Below are positions 1-6,442 of a DNA stretch of 6,876 nt, piece after piece. Below the pieces are notes generated by a model. The model searched no databases. It was given only the letters and a program-made list of their open reading frames with translations, and was not told the DNA's origin. Within the stretch, counting starts at the first letter, position 1. Each line of letters begins with the position of its first letter. The position numbers were made by a program, and so were the translations under genes. The stretch is from Armatimonadaceae bacterium (GTDB lineage: Bacteria > Armatimonadota > Armatimonadia > Armatimonadales > Armatimonadaceae): the NCBI GenBank assembly GCA_030446525.1, contig JAUJNC010000203.1:1-6876 (forward strand), given 5' to 3'.

Positions 1-112
1 CAGCCCCCCCGACCCTCTCCCCCGCCCCCCCGCCCCGCCGCCCGCTCCCGCCGCCCTTCTGGCCGCCCCGCAACGCTCCCCCGCCCTCACCCCCGTCCCC
101 GTCCCGACCGGG

Positions 113-1720
113 GTGAGAGCGGAGACCCCCTTCCGCAACGCGCCGGAGACGGATTTCGCCGTCCCGGCGAACCTGGAGCGGCTGCTCGCCGCCCTGGCCG
201 AGGTGCGGCCGCACCTCGGCCAAACGGTGCCCGTCGTCATCGGGGGCGAGCGCGAGGCGTCACCGACCGTATGGGACAGGCCCGACCCATCGGCGACGAG
301 CCGCGTCGCGTCGCGCGTCTGCTGGGCCACGCCCGAGCAGGCGGAGCGCGCCGTCGCCGCCGCGCACGCGGCGTTCCCCGCCTGGCGCGACACGCCGGCA
401 GCGGAACGCGCCGCGCTGCTTCGCCGCGTCGCCGCCGAGCTGGGCCGGCGCCGCTTCGAGATAGCGGCATGGCAGGGGTACGAGGTGGGCAAGCCCTGGC
501 GCGAGGCCGACGCCGACGTGGCCGAGGCGATCGACTTTTGCGCGTTTTATGCGGCCGAGATGGAGCGCCTGTCCCGGCCGCGCCGGCGCAACGTCCCCGG
601 CGAGTGGAACGAGTATTTTTATGATGCGCGCGGGCCCGCCGTGATCATCGCGCCGTGGAACTTCCCGCTCGCCATCCTCACGGGCATGGCAGGGGCCGCG
701 CTCGTCGCGGGCAACCCGGTCGTGCTCAAGCCGTCCGAGCAGTCGTCCCGAATCGGGTACTTCCTTCAGGAGGCCCTGGAAGCGGCGGGCGCCCCCCCCG
801 GTGTGGCGAACTTCCTGCCGGGTGAAGGGGAAACCGTGGGCCCGATTCTCGTGAACGACCCGCGCGTCGCCCTGATCGCCTTTACGGGGTCCAGGGCGGT
901 CGGACTTTCCATCCTCAAGGACGCCGCCGAGGTGCGGCCGGGGCAGCGCGAGATCAAGCGCGTCATCGCGGAGCTCGGGGGCAAGAACGCGGTCCTCGTC
1001 GACGAGGACGCGGATCTGGATGAGGCGGTCCTGGGCGTGCTCGCGTCGGCCGTGGGCTTCTCCGGCCAGAAGTGCTCGGCGTGCTCGCGCGTGATCGCGG
1101 TCGGGTCGGCCTACGAGCCGTTCTGCGCGCGGCTCGCGGAGGCGGTCAAGAGCATCCAGATCGGCCCGGCCGAGGATCCCGCGACCACGCTCGGCCCGGT
1201 CGTGGATCGGGCGGCGCAGGAGCGCATACTGCGCTACCTCGATATCGGCGAACAGGAAGGACGCCTGCTGGCGCAGGTCACCCCGCGCGCCGCCCTGCCG
1301 GGGCGTGGCTACTATGTCCCGGCCGCCGTTTTCACGGACTGCCCGGCGGACGGCAAGCTCTGCCAGGAGGAGATCTTCGGCCCGGTGCTTGCCGTGCTGC
1401 GCGCGGAGGACCTGTCCGAAGCCCTGTCGCTCGCCGATAACACCCTCTACGCCCTGACCGGCGGCCTCTACTCGCGCTCGCCCGACAACATCGCCCGCGT
1501 CCGGCGCGAGTTCCGCGTCGGCAACCTGTACATCAACCGCAAGATCACGGGCGCCCTGGTGGACCGGCAGCCCTTCGGGGGCGCGCGGATGAGCGGGGTC
1601 GGCTCCAAGGCGGGCGGCCCGGACTACCTGCTCCAGTTCCTGGTCCCGCGCACCATCACCGAGTCGGTCCTGCGCCGCGGCTTCGCCCCCTCCGAGGAGA
1701 TGTCCGGCGAGGGCATTTGA
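113..1720 (+). CDS. 1-pyrroline-5-carboxylate (L-glutamate gamma-semialdehyde) dehydrogenase, possibly the C-terminal part of a larger protein
   Basis: NAD(P)-dependent aldehyde dehydrogenase that oxidises glutamate semialdehyde to glutamate, the second step of proline breakdown in the cytoplasm. From the GTG at 113 it has 535 residues. Visible motifs are APWNFP (Asn183), ELGGKN (general base Glu287), GFSGQKCSA (nucleophile Cys321) and EEIFGPV. The PFRNAPETDF start and VVIGGE segment are typical of the P5C dehydrogenase branch rather than generic ALDHs. The catalytic residues sit one position from those I recall for the Thermus enzyme (Glu288, Cys322), so the GTG gives a normal stand-alone length. 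However, no Shine-Dalgarno precedes it, and the frame is open to the window edge through a Pro/Ala-rich stretch, so the real protein may begin outside the window with a proline dehydrogenase domain. Family assignment is firm; the start is uncertain. It would be called rocA or pruA if stand-alone, putA if fused. Confidence 0.93.
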   Translation: MRAETPFRNAPETDFAVPANLERLLAALAEVRPHLGQTVPVVIGGEREASPTVWDRPDPSATSRVASRVCWATPEQAERAVAAAHAAFPAWRDTPAAERAALLRRVAAELGRRRFEIAAWQGYEVGKPWREADADVAEAIDFCAFYAAEMERLSRPRRRNVPGEWNEYFYDARGPAVIIAPWNFPLAILTGMAGAALVAGNPVVLKPSEQSSRIGYFLQEALEAAGAPPGVANFLPGEGETVGPILVNDPRVALIAFTGSRAVGLSILKDAAEVRPGQREIKRVIAELGGKNAVLVDEDADLDEAVLGVLASAVGFSGQKCSACSRVIAVGSAYEPFCARLAEAVKSIQIGPAEDPATTLGPVVDRAAQERILRYLDIGEQEGRLLAQVTPRAALPGRGYYVPAAVFTDCPADGKLCQEEIFGPVLAVLRAEDLSEALSLADNTLYALTGGLYSRSPDNIARVRREFRVGNLYINRKITGALVDRQPFGGARMSGVGSKAGGPDYLLQFLVPRTITESVLRRGFAPSEEMSGEGI

Positions 1721-1768
1721 CGGGCTCTTGTTCCGCTAACGGCGCAGCTGCCCGTTCCTGCCCAAATG

Positions 1769-1902
1769 CCTGGGCTATGGATCGGACCGCGTTGTTGTTC
1801 GGGTTGTCTGCTCGCCAGCAGGCGCCACAGCCTCCTCCAGAGATTATTACGTGTGGCAAGCAAGCGTTCGATTGTACAACGCGATCCGGCCCATAGCCCC
1901 GG
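1769..1902. repeat. 134-bp imperfect palindrome between two genes
   Basis: The outer arms 1769-1795 and 1876-1902 are reverse complements at 23 of 27 positions, sharing the core GGGCTATGG and the stretch CGCGTTGT. The symmetry continues without any indel to an inner pair at 1809-1816 and 1855-1862 (7 of 8 match), all centred at 1835.5. The stretch between outer and inner pairs has diverged. It occupies most of the 253-base gap between the dehydrogenase and the amidohydrolase remnant. No T-run follows, so it is not a standard terminator. It could be a decayed miniature inverted-repeat element or a long structured RNA. No second copy is visible in this window. The open frames that run through it on both strands follow from the symmetry and are not credible genes. 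Confidence 0.6.
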
Positions 1903-1973
1903 GGAAGTGACCGGAAGCGCCGGAAGCATTTGTCGTCCCAATTCGTCACAAAGGATAGCCAGGGAGTAACGCT

Positions 1974-3093
1974 ATGAAACCCAGCAATAGCAACCGAACC
2001 CTGCTCAAAGGCGGCAGCATCCTCACCCTCGACAAGGATCTGGGCGACTTCCCGCGCGCCGACGTGCTGATCGAGGGGAGCACCATCCGCGCCGTTGAGC
2101 CGCGGATCGATGCGGTGGACAGTCTAGTCCCACATCCAGAACACTCCGGAGCATACGGACGCGGCGGTGCAGGCGCTCCGGGACGCGGGGCTGCGCGCGG
2201 TCTTCGGCTATGGCTTCCCCAATACCGGGTTCGAGTGGTTCTATGAGAGCCAGCTCCCTCACCCCGACGACGCGCGCCGGGTGCGGGCCGAGCACTTCGC
2301 CTCCGACGAGGGGCTCGTGACCATGGCGATGGCTGTGCGCGGGCCCGAGCTCTCGACGCTGGAGGTCACGCGCCACGACTGGGCACTGGCGCGCGGACTC
2401 GGGCTCAAGATGTCGGTGCACGTGGGCAACGGCGCCTTTGGCGTGCCGTACCGCGCCATCGAGAACCTGGACGCGGCCGGACTGCTCGGCCCCGACACGC
2501 AGTACGTGCACAACGTCTCGCTGACCGACGCCGCGATCACGCGGATCAAGGAGACCGGGGGGACGGCGGTCAGCACGCCCGCGGTCGAGCTGCAGATGGG
2601 CTTCGGCATGCCGTCGGCGGGGCGCTTCCTCCGTCAGGGACTCCGGCACGGTCTGGGCATTGACGTGATCACCAGCACGGCGGGCGATCTGTTCACCCAG
2701 ATGCGCGCGACCTTCCAGGTCGAGCGGGTGCTCGCGTCGCAAAGCCCGGAGGAGCGCCCGCTCCTCACCGCGCGCGACGTGCTGGGGATGGCGACCATCG
2801 ACGGCGCACGCTCACTGTGGCTGGACCATAAGGTCGGGACGCTGACCCCGGGCAAGCAGGCCGATCTCGTCCTGATCCGCGCCGACCGCCTGAACCTGAC
2901 GCCGCTCAACGATCTTGTGGGCGCGGTAGTCCTGGGCGCCTATGCGGGTGATGTGGACTCGGTCTTCGTCGCTGGCAAGGCGGTGAAGCGCGATGGCACG
3001 CTTCTGGGCATCGATCTCGCCGCTGTGCGGGCGCGGGCTGTCCAATCGCGGGACTACCTGATGAGGGCCTCGGGCTTTCGGGCAGCAGAGTAG
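1974..3093 (+). pseudogene. Amidohydrolase (chlorohydrolase/deaminase-like), broken by internal deletion and frameshift
   Basis: The ATG at 1974 follows a good ribosome site (AGGGAG at 1961-1966). The first 49 codons give the usual amidohydrolase N-terminal strands (LKGGSILTLDKD, ADVLIEG). After codon 49 (ending 2120) come seven bases containing an in-frame TAG for the next segment. The protein then resumes in another frame at 2128 with SHIQNTPEHTDAA and runs to the stop at 3093. Between these points the family has roughly 80 residues, including the PG.(I/V)DTHxH metal-binding strand; all of this is absent. The rest is intact: metal ligands His (codon 2419), His (codon 2509) and Asp (codon 2662), plus the GTLTPGKQADLVLI C-terminal segment. 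An ORF could still be read from GTG 2167 (308 residues), but without HxH it should not be catalytic. Substrate cannot be deduced. Confidence 0.85.
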
Positions 3094-3109
3094 CTGGACT
3101 TGTGACTTG

Positions 3110-3178
3110 TGAGAAACGCTTCTCAGCCCAGAAACGCATCGGGTACACCACGGGCAGGGCTGGTCAGGTTACCAGCCC
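3110..3178 (+). promoter_or_regulatory. Two perfect hairpins in the leader of the small acidic ORF
   Basis: The first hairpin is TGAGAA-ACGC-TTCTCA (3110-3125). The second has an 8-bp stem, GGGCTGGT and ACCAGCCC, around a 6-base loop (3157-3178). Neither is followed by a T-run, so neither is a convincing intrinsic terminator for the upstream gene. They lie between the stop of the amidohydrolase remnant and the ribosome site at 3199-3214, and may be leader RNA structure. No known riboswitch class was recognised. Confidence 0.35.
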
Positions 3179-3218
3179 CAGCGCTGCCGTAAGACAACGA
3201 GGAGGCAAGGAGGAAGCA

Positions 3219-3350
3219 ATGGCCAGCGAAACGGCACCAGCCAGCACCCCGCTCGGGAGCGACCTTCCTTCCACAGAGTTCGTGGAGGCGGTCTCGGAGC
3301 TGCTAGAGACCGACGCCCAGGATCTGCTGTGGGAGAATGGGCTACTATGA
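3219..3350 (+). CDS. Small acidic protein of unknown function, 43 residues
   Basis: The ATG at 3219 is chosen because two strong Shine-Dalgarno sequences lie just upstream (GAGGAGG at 3199-3205 and AAGGAGGA at 3207-3214). The frame is open further upstream, to about 3102, but without such a signal. The peptide has nine Asp/Glu and no Lys or Arg. Its N-terminal third is Ala/Ser/Thr/Pro-rich (ASETAPASTPLGS) and its C-terminal part looks like an amphipathic helix (EFVEAVSELLETDAQDLLW). Its stop overlaps the start of an 18-codon ORF (ATGA, 3347-3350). I do not recognise the family. The acidic helix resembles leader peptides of ribosomally made natural products, but no modification enzyme is present, so this is only a possibility. 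A remnant of a larger gene is an alternative. Confidence 0.45.
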   Translation: MASETAPASTPLGSDLPSTEFVEAVSELLETDAQDLLWENGLL

Positions 3351-3403
3351 GCGCACCGGGGAGCCCCAAGAACCGGCGGCTAGCCCGCAGTAGCACAGCA
3401 TAA
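3347..3403 (+). CDS. Possible 18-residue basic peptide overlapping the acidic small ORF
   Basis: The ATG at 3347 shares bases with the TGA of the preceding ORF (ATGA), the usual geometry of translational coupling. The product MSAPGSPKNRRLARSSTA has four basic and no acidic residues, the opposite charge of its partner. At this length the overlap could easily be chance, and there is no independent coding signal. Confidence 0.15.
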   Translation: MSAPGSPKNRRLARSSTA

Positions 3404-3429
3404 CCGCAGAGCACAGCGGTGGCAAACAG

Positions 3430-3449
3430 AGCCCGGCAGCTGCCGGGCT
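3430..3449. terminator. 20-bp perfect palindrome between convergent genes, possible bidirectional terminator
   Basis: The sequence AGCCCGGCAGCTGCCGGGCT is its own reverse complement and can fold as an 8-bp GC-rich stem. It lies 16 bases beyond the stop of the minus-strand STAS gene and downstream of the plus-strand small ORFs, where a shared terminator is expected. On the minus strand it is followed by CTGTTTGCC, a weak T-rich tail; the plus-strand tail is poorer. Terminator function is inferred from position and stem strength. Confidence 0.45.
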
Positions 3450-3465
3450 GCCTGCCGGTGGGCTT

Positions 3466-3876
3466 TCAGAGGGCTGCTGCTTCTTCGACGGCGAAGACCC
3501 GGATGAGCTGGGTCTGCACGAGCTTGTCCCTGACCTGGGCACAGGGCCCGGCCAGCCGCAGCGTGCCGCCGCGGCCTTGTTGGGCCTTGAGGGCGCCGAC
3601 CAGGACCCCCAGCGCCCCCTGGCTCACGTACGGCACGCCGCAAAGGTCGAGCACGATGTCTGCTTCGCCCGCTTCGATGCTCTGGCGTAGCGCGCCCCGC
3701 AGCTGTGGGTTGTGCGCCTCGTCGAGCTCGCCGCGGACCTGGATGCGGGTCACCCCCTCGTGGCACCTGCTGCCGATAACCAGGGGGGTCCCGCGGCTGC
3801 GCTTTGTGGCGGCCACACGGCAGGTCGTGTCTGTGGTCTCTGGCGCACGGCTCGGGGGGACAGGGTCGAAAGCCAT
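3466..3876 (-). CDS. STAS-domain protein, anti-sigma factor antagonist-like
   Basis: This 136-residue cytoplasmic protein has a disordered-looking N-terminus (1-30) and one STAS domain (about 32-130). STAS features seen are GVTRIQVRGELDEAHNPQL (strand 2 and helix 1), DIVLDLCGVPYV (strand 3), GALGVLVGAL (helix 2) and GGTLRLAGP. Such proteins bind an anti-sigma or kinase partner and are switched by serine phosphorylation. In an ungapped alignment to the canonical YIDSSGLGVLV, this protein reads YVSQGALGVLV, so the phospho-acceptor serine is Gln86; Ser85 lies one position earlier. It may thus be insensitive to the usual kinase. The ATG at 3876 was chosen for GAGGAG 11 bases upstream (3888-3893); an in-frame GTG at 3921 lacks this. 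No kinase or sigma factor partner is encoded in the window. Confidence 0.85.
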   Translation of the reverse strand: MAFDPVPPSRAPETTDTTCRVAATKRSRGTPLVIGSRCHEGVTRIQVRGELDEAHNPQLRGALRQSIEAGEADIVLDLCGVPYVSQGALGVLVGALKAQQGRGGTLRLAGPCAQVRDKLVQTQLIRVFAVEEAAAL

Positions 3877-3931
3877 CTCGTGTGTTGCTCCTCGGCTTGT
3901 ACCGCCACTGGAAGAGCGCACACCCGCGTCC

Positions 3932-3965
3932 TTACAGGGGCTTGTAAATGGGTTCCCCTATTATA
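3932..3965 (-). promoter_or_regulatory. Candidate promoter and possible operator for the STAS gene
   Basis: On the minus strand a perfect TATAAT lies at 3965-3960, 84 bases before the STAS start, reading GGGTATAAT. No good -35 box is found at 16-18 bases. Just downstream, TTACA-6-TGTAA (3932-3947) forms a short inverted repeat placed where a repressor could sit near the transcription start. Prediction from consensus only. Confidence 0.4.
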
Positions 3966-4263
3966 CCCAGCTTGCCGTAAAACACCCTGCCGATGGCTGG
4001 TAACGGAAAAAGGAGCTGGTGGGGCTGTCTACCAGAGCCCGCCAGGAGAACTACGTGGCAGAGGTTCTCGTTGCCGAAGGTATCCCCACACCGCGCCACC
4101 GGCAACGCCCGTGCCGCACCCCACCGGTGCCGCCCCTGGGGGGCTCGCCCCCGTCAGCTGGGGACTCTCCCCGTTTATCTTTGTCGAGCTGCGGTAACAA
4201 TAAAACAGGTCAGCAAGGGAGCGCTGACTTTACCTGGCAGAAACGGCGGGCGAGCCCTGGGAC
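3966..4263. other. GC-rich, hairpin-rich region without a convincing gene
   Basis: No recognisable protein is encoded here. Structures seen are GGGGGC-TC-GCCCCC (4139-4152), GGGGA-CTC-TCCCC (about 4160-4172) followed by GTTTATCTTT, and GTCAGC-8-GCTGAC followed by TTT near 4209-4230. The second hairpin with its T-rich tail could be a weak rightward terminator. An 82-codon frame (GTG 4019 to TGA 4267, with AAGGAG upstream at 4009-4014) overlaps the receiver gene start as ATGA. Its first part (RQENYVAEVLVAEGIP) looks protein-like but then becomes Pro/Arg/Ser-rich low-complexity sequence. I treat it as unlikely, possibly a gene remnant. Confidence 0.4.
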
Positions 4264-4506
4264 ATGAAGCGCGTCCTGGTCATAGACGAAAGCCAAGAGG
4301 GGCGCGGCCACACCGCCGCCTTGCTGCGCGCGGCCGGCTACTCGGTGGTGGAAGTGGGCTCCGGCAGGGAAGCCCTCCAGGCCGCATGGGCAGGGGCACC
4401 GGACCTGGTGCTGCTGGACCTGAACGTGGGGGATGCGCAGGGCTTCGAGCTGGTGCGGCAGCTGCGCGCGCTCACCGGGGACCGGTACCTGCCCAGCCAG
4501 GGATGA
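4264..4506 (+). pseudogene. Truncated response-regulator receiver domain
   Basis: The 80 residues match the first two thirds of a CheY-like receiver: MKRVLVIDES (acidic residues Asp8 and Glu9), AALLRAAGYSVVEVGSGREALQ, and DLVLLDLNV with the phospho-acceptor Asp52. After RQLRALTGDRYLP, where strand 4 normally starts, the sequence departs from the family and stops at 4506. Strand 4, the conserved Ser/Thr, strand 5 and its Lys (about 40 residues) are missing, and no other frame downstream restores them. There is no output domain. A stable phosphotransfer domain is therefore unlikely, so a remnant is the best call, though a short expressed protein cannot be excluded. The ribosome site before the ATG is weak. 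The histidine kinase at 5309 might once have been its partner (inference from proximity only). Confidence 0.7.
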
Positions 4507-4594
4507 CAGCACCGGCCGTCACGTGCGGAGCGTAGCTGCCGCGCCGTTAGCGGTCTTCGTCCCTTTGCATACGTCCGCTTGAAAGGCCAGATCG

Positions 4595-5179
4595 ATGCTC
4601 TTTTTTCTGCTCTGCATGCTCAGTGCGCAAACCATAGGCCAAACGCCATCAGGCCCACCGTCCCAATCCACCCCCTCGGCACAGGGAGCGGCGCGGGCGG
4701 CAAATGGACGCGAACTGCCGGCACAGACCAGCCGCTATAACCGGGGCGGCTTCCCCGGACGTTATCGAGACGCGGGTGGCAAGGCCAAATTGTTCACGCT
4801 CAAACACGAAGCGTCTGTCTTCGACGGCGCGGGTAACGAGATAGGCCGCGCCCGTAAGCCTGTGATGCTCAACCAGGGCGTCACGAAGACGATGGACCTG
4901 GATGGGAAAGACGGTCCGGAGACCTATGTCTGGGGATGGCGAACGCAGGGCGGTTCCGGCTGGGTCTCACGCAGCGCTCTGGTGGCTCCGCCACTGCCAA
5001 CGCCCGTCACCGATTCACAGAACCGCAATCCCAGGCCGCCCCGCGAATGCGCAACGGCGCTAACGATTGACGCCGCGGCGGGAAGGAAACAATTAGCGGG
5101 GCTGCGGCACGTTTATGGCCGGGTGCCGGGCAGTGACAGCTACGGCTGGATAGCACGAGCCAACGTTGGCGCTCTTTAA
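4595..5179 (+). CDS. Secreted SH3-like domain protein of unknown function
   Basis: This 194-residue protein starts at ATG 4595; a stop in frame at 4580-4582 rules out a longer form, and AAAGG at 4582-4586 is a plausible ribosome site. The N-terminus MLFFLLCMLSAQ is a short hydrophobic segment resembling a signal peptide with cleavage near SAQ, but it lacks the usual positive charges. A Ser/Pro/Gln-rich linker (17-48) follows. Residues about 64-130 look like a bacterial SH3 fold: KLFTLKHEASVFDGAGNEIG, then YVWGWRTQGGSGWVSRSALV. A second short module near the end (SYGWIARANVGAL) resembles half of such a domain. These domains often bind cell-wall or surface ligands; no catalytic motif is seen. 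Codon use is less GC-biased than in the dehydrogenase and kinase genes, which may mean separate origin. Confidence 0.65.
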   Translation: MLFFLLCMLSAQTIGQTPSGPPSQSTPSAQGAARAANGRELPAQTSRYNRGGFPGRYRDAGGKAKLFTLKHEASVFDGAGNEIGRARKPVMLNQGVTKTMDLDGKDGPETYVWGWRTQGGSGWVSRSALVAPPLPTPVTDSQNRNPRPPRECATALTIDAAAGRKQLAGLRHVYGRVPGSDSYGWIARANVGAL

Positions 5180-5293
5180 ATGCCGCAAACGGAATAATGC
5201 TTTGTCGTGAGCGGACCCCTTCCGGGGCCTGCGTCACAACTCCGGGCAAGACAGCGCAGGGGCGGAGTCATCCCGGTGAGAATGCCTGCACCT

Positions 5294-5303
5294 AGAGGAG
5301 GGG
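5294..5303 (+). promoter_or_regulatory. Strong ribosome binding site that sets the histidine kinase start
   Basis: AGAGGAGGGG lies 5 bases before the ATG at 5309. It decides between this start and the upstream in-frame GTG at 5207, which would add 34 Arg/Pro/Gly-rich residues ahead of the first membrane segment. Confidence 0.7.
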
Positions 5304-5308
5304 AGGCG

Positions 5309-6442
5309 ATGAACCCAGAGATGAACGTGGATCATTTGGCCTATATTACTGCCGCTCTGTACTGGTGCCTGATCCTGTGCTGGCTGATCATCCTCATCTT
5401 CTACTGGCGCGAACACCGCCGCCTCACCGCGCTCAGCCCCATGGTCGGCACGATGCTGGTCGTCGTCTTCGTGGACGGGGCGCGCACCCTGCTGGAGAGC
5501 GTCTACTTCGGCACCTGGTACACCGCCCGCACCGGCCTGATCCCTCGCTACCTCTTCGGCCTGCTGTCCCAGCCCCAGTACGTGCTCGTGCCCAAGGTCC
5601 TGAACCTGTTGGCGGCCCTGATGATCATCGGCGTCCTGGTGCGCCGCTGGTTCCCCGATCTGGCCGCCGAGATGGCGCGCCAGCAGCGCACCGAGCAGCT
5701 CTACGGCGCGCTGCAGCGGGCGCACGCCGAGCTGACGGCGGCGCCGGCGGCGCGGGACGCCTTGACGCACATGGTCGTGCACGACATGCGCACCCCGCTC
5801 ACCAGCATCATCACGGGGCTGCAAACCGTCGAGCACCTGGAAGACGCGCCCGAACTGCGCCGGGAGTTCCTCGGCGGCGCGCTCTCGGGGGCGAACCGCC
5901 TGCTGCTGATGGTCAACGACCTGCTGGACATCAGCAAGCTGGAATCGGGCCAGATGACGCTGAGGCGGCAGCGGTTGCGCATCGGCGAGGTGATGGAAGA
6001 GGCGGCGCATCTGGTGGCGGCGCTAGCGCGCGACAAGCGCCTGACGCTGCGCCAGGAGGGGGAACTCGCCGGCGGCGTGAGCGGTGGTCTGGTGGAGGCC
6101 GACCGCGAGATCGTGCGCCGGGTGCTGGTGAATCTGCTGGGCAACGCGCTCAAGTTTACTCCCGAAGGCGGCCTGATCACGGTGCGCGCCGAACCGGCAG
6201 CGGAGGGAGCGCTGTGCGTGTCGGTGATCGACACGGGGCCGGGCATCGCGCCCGAGCACCAGGCGCGGATCTTCGAGAAGTTCTACCAGGTGCAGCCGGG
6301 GGCGACGGGGGGCGTGGCGGCCACGGGGCTGGGGCTGTCGTTCTGCAAGATGGCCGTGGAGGCGCACGGGGGGCAGATCGGCGTGGAGAGCGCGCCGGGA
6401 CAGGGGAGCCGGTTCTGGTTCACGCTGCCTGCCGCCGGCTAA
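5309..6442 (+). CDS. Membrane sensor histidine kinase
   Basis: A 377-residue inner-membrane kinase that would autophosphorylate on a histidine and pass the phosphate to a response regulator. The N-terminal sensor has three predicted membrane helices (about 11-33, 45-65, 92-111) with little outside the membrane and no PAS or HAMP domain recognised. A probable coiled coil (117-155) leads into the HisKA domain, with H-box VVHDMRTPLT (His158) and the second helix ending NDLLDISKLESG. The HATPase domain has the N-box LVNLLGNALKFTP (Asn275, Asn279), G1 VIDTGPGIAP (Asp308), F-box IFEKFYQV and G2 TGLGLSFCKM, then AHGGQIGVES, and ends in the normal FTLP. All catalytic motifs are intact. The signal sensed is unknown. 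No complete response regulator lies within the window; the receiver at 4264 is truncated. Confidence 0.93.
   Translation: MNPEMNVDHLAYITAALYWCLILCWLIILIFYWREHRRLTALSPMVGTMLVVVFVDGARTLLESVYFGTWYTARTGLIPRYLFGLLSQPQYVLVPKVLNLLAALMIIGVLVRRWFPDLAAEMARQQRTEQLYGALQRAHAELTAAPAARDALTHMVVHDMRTPLTSIITGLQTVEHLEDAPELRREFLGGALSGANRLLLMVNDLLDISKLESGQMTLRRQRLRIGEVMEEAAHLVAALARDKRLTLRQEGELAGGVSGGLVEADREIVRRVLVNLLGNALKFTPEGGLITVRAEPAAEGALCVSVIDTGPGIAPEHQARIFEKFYQVQPGATGGVAATGLGLSFCKMAVEAHGGQIGVESAPGQGSRFWFTLPAAG

Noticed and set aside
1766..1969. Open frames on both strands between the dehydrogenase and amidohydrolase
   Set aside because: The similar peptides on opposite strands come from the palindrome itself, not from coding.
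2023..2742. 239-codon minus-strand frame antisense to the amidohydrolase
   Set aside because: Rich in Arg, His and Pro as expected for the complement of a GC-rich gene, with no motif; the plus strand carries clear family motifs.
3419..4003. 194-codon plus-strand frame opposite the STAS gene
   Set aside because: No ribosome site or motif; the minus strand has a good STAS domain and start signals.
5215..5226. CCCC-TTCC-GGGG hairpin upstream of the kinase
   Set aside because: Only four base pairs with no T-run; too weak to call a terminator.
5234..6010. 258-codon minus-strand frame antisense to the histidine kinase
   Set aside because: Gln/Arg/His-rich shadow of a gene whose catalytic motifs are all on the plus strand.
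5309..6442. Kinase and receiver remnant as a working two-component pair
   Set aside because: The receiver lacks its last third, including the conserved Ser/Thr and Lys, and a separate gene lies between them.
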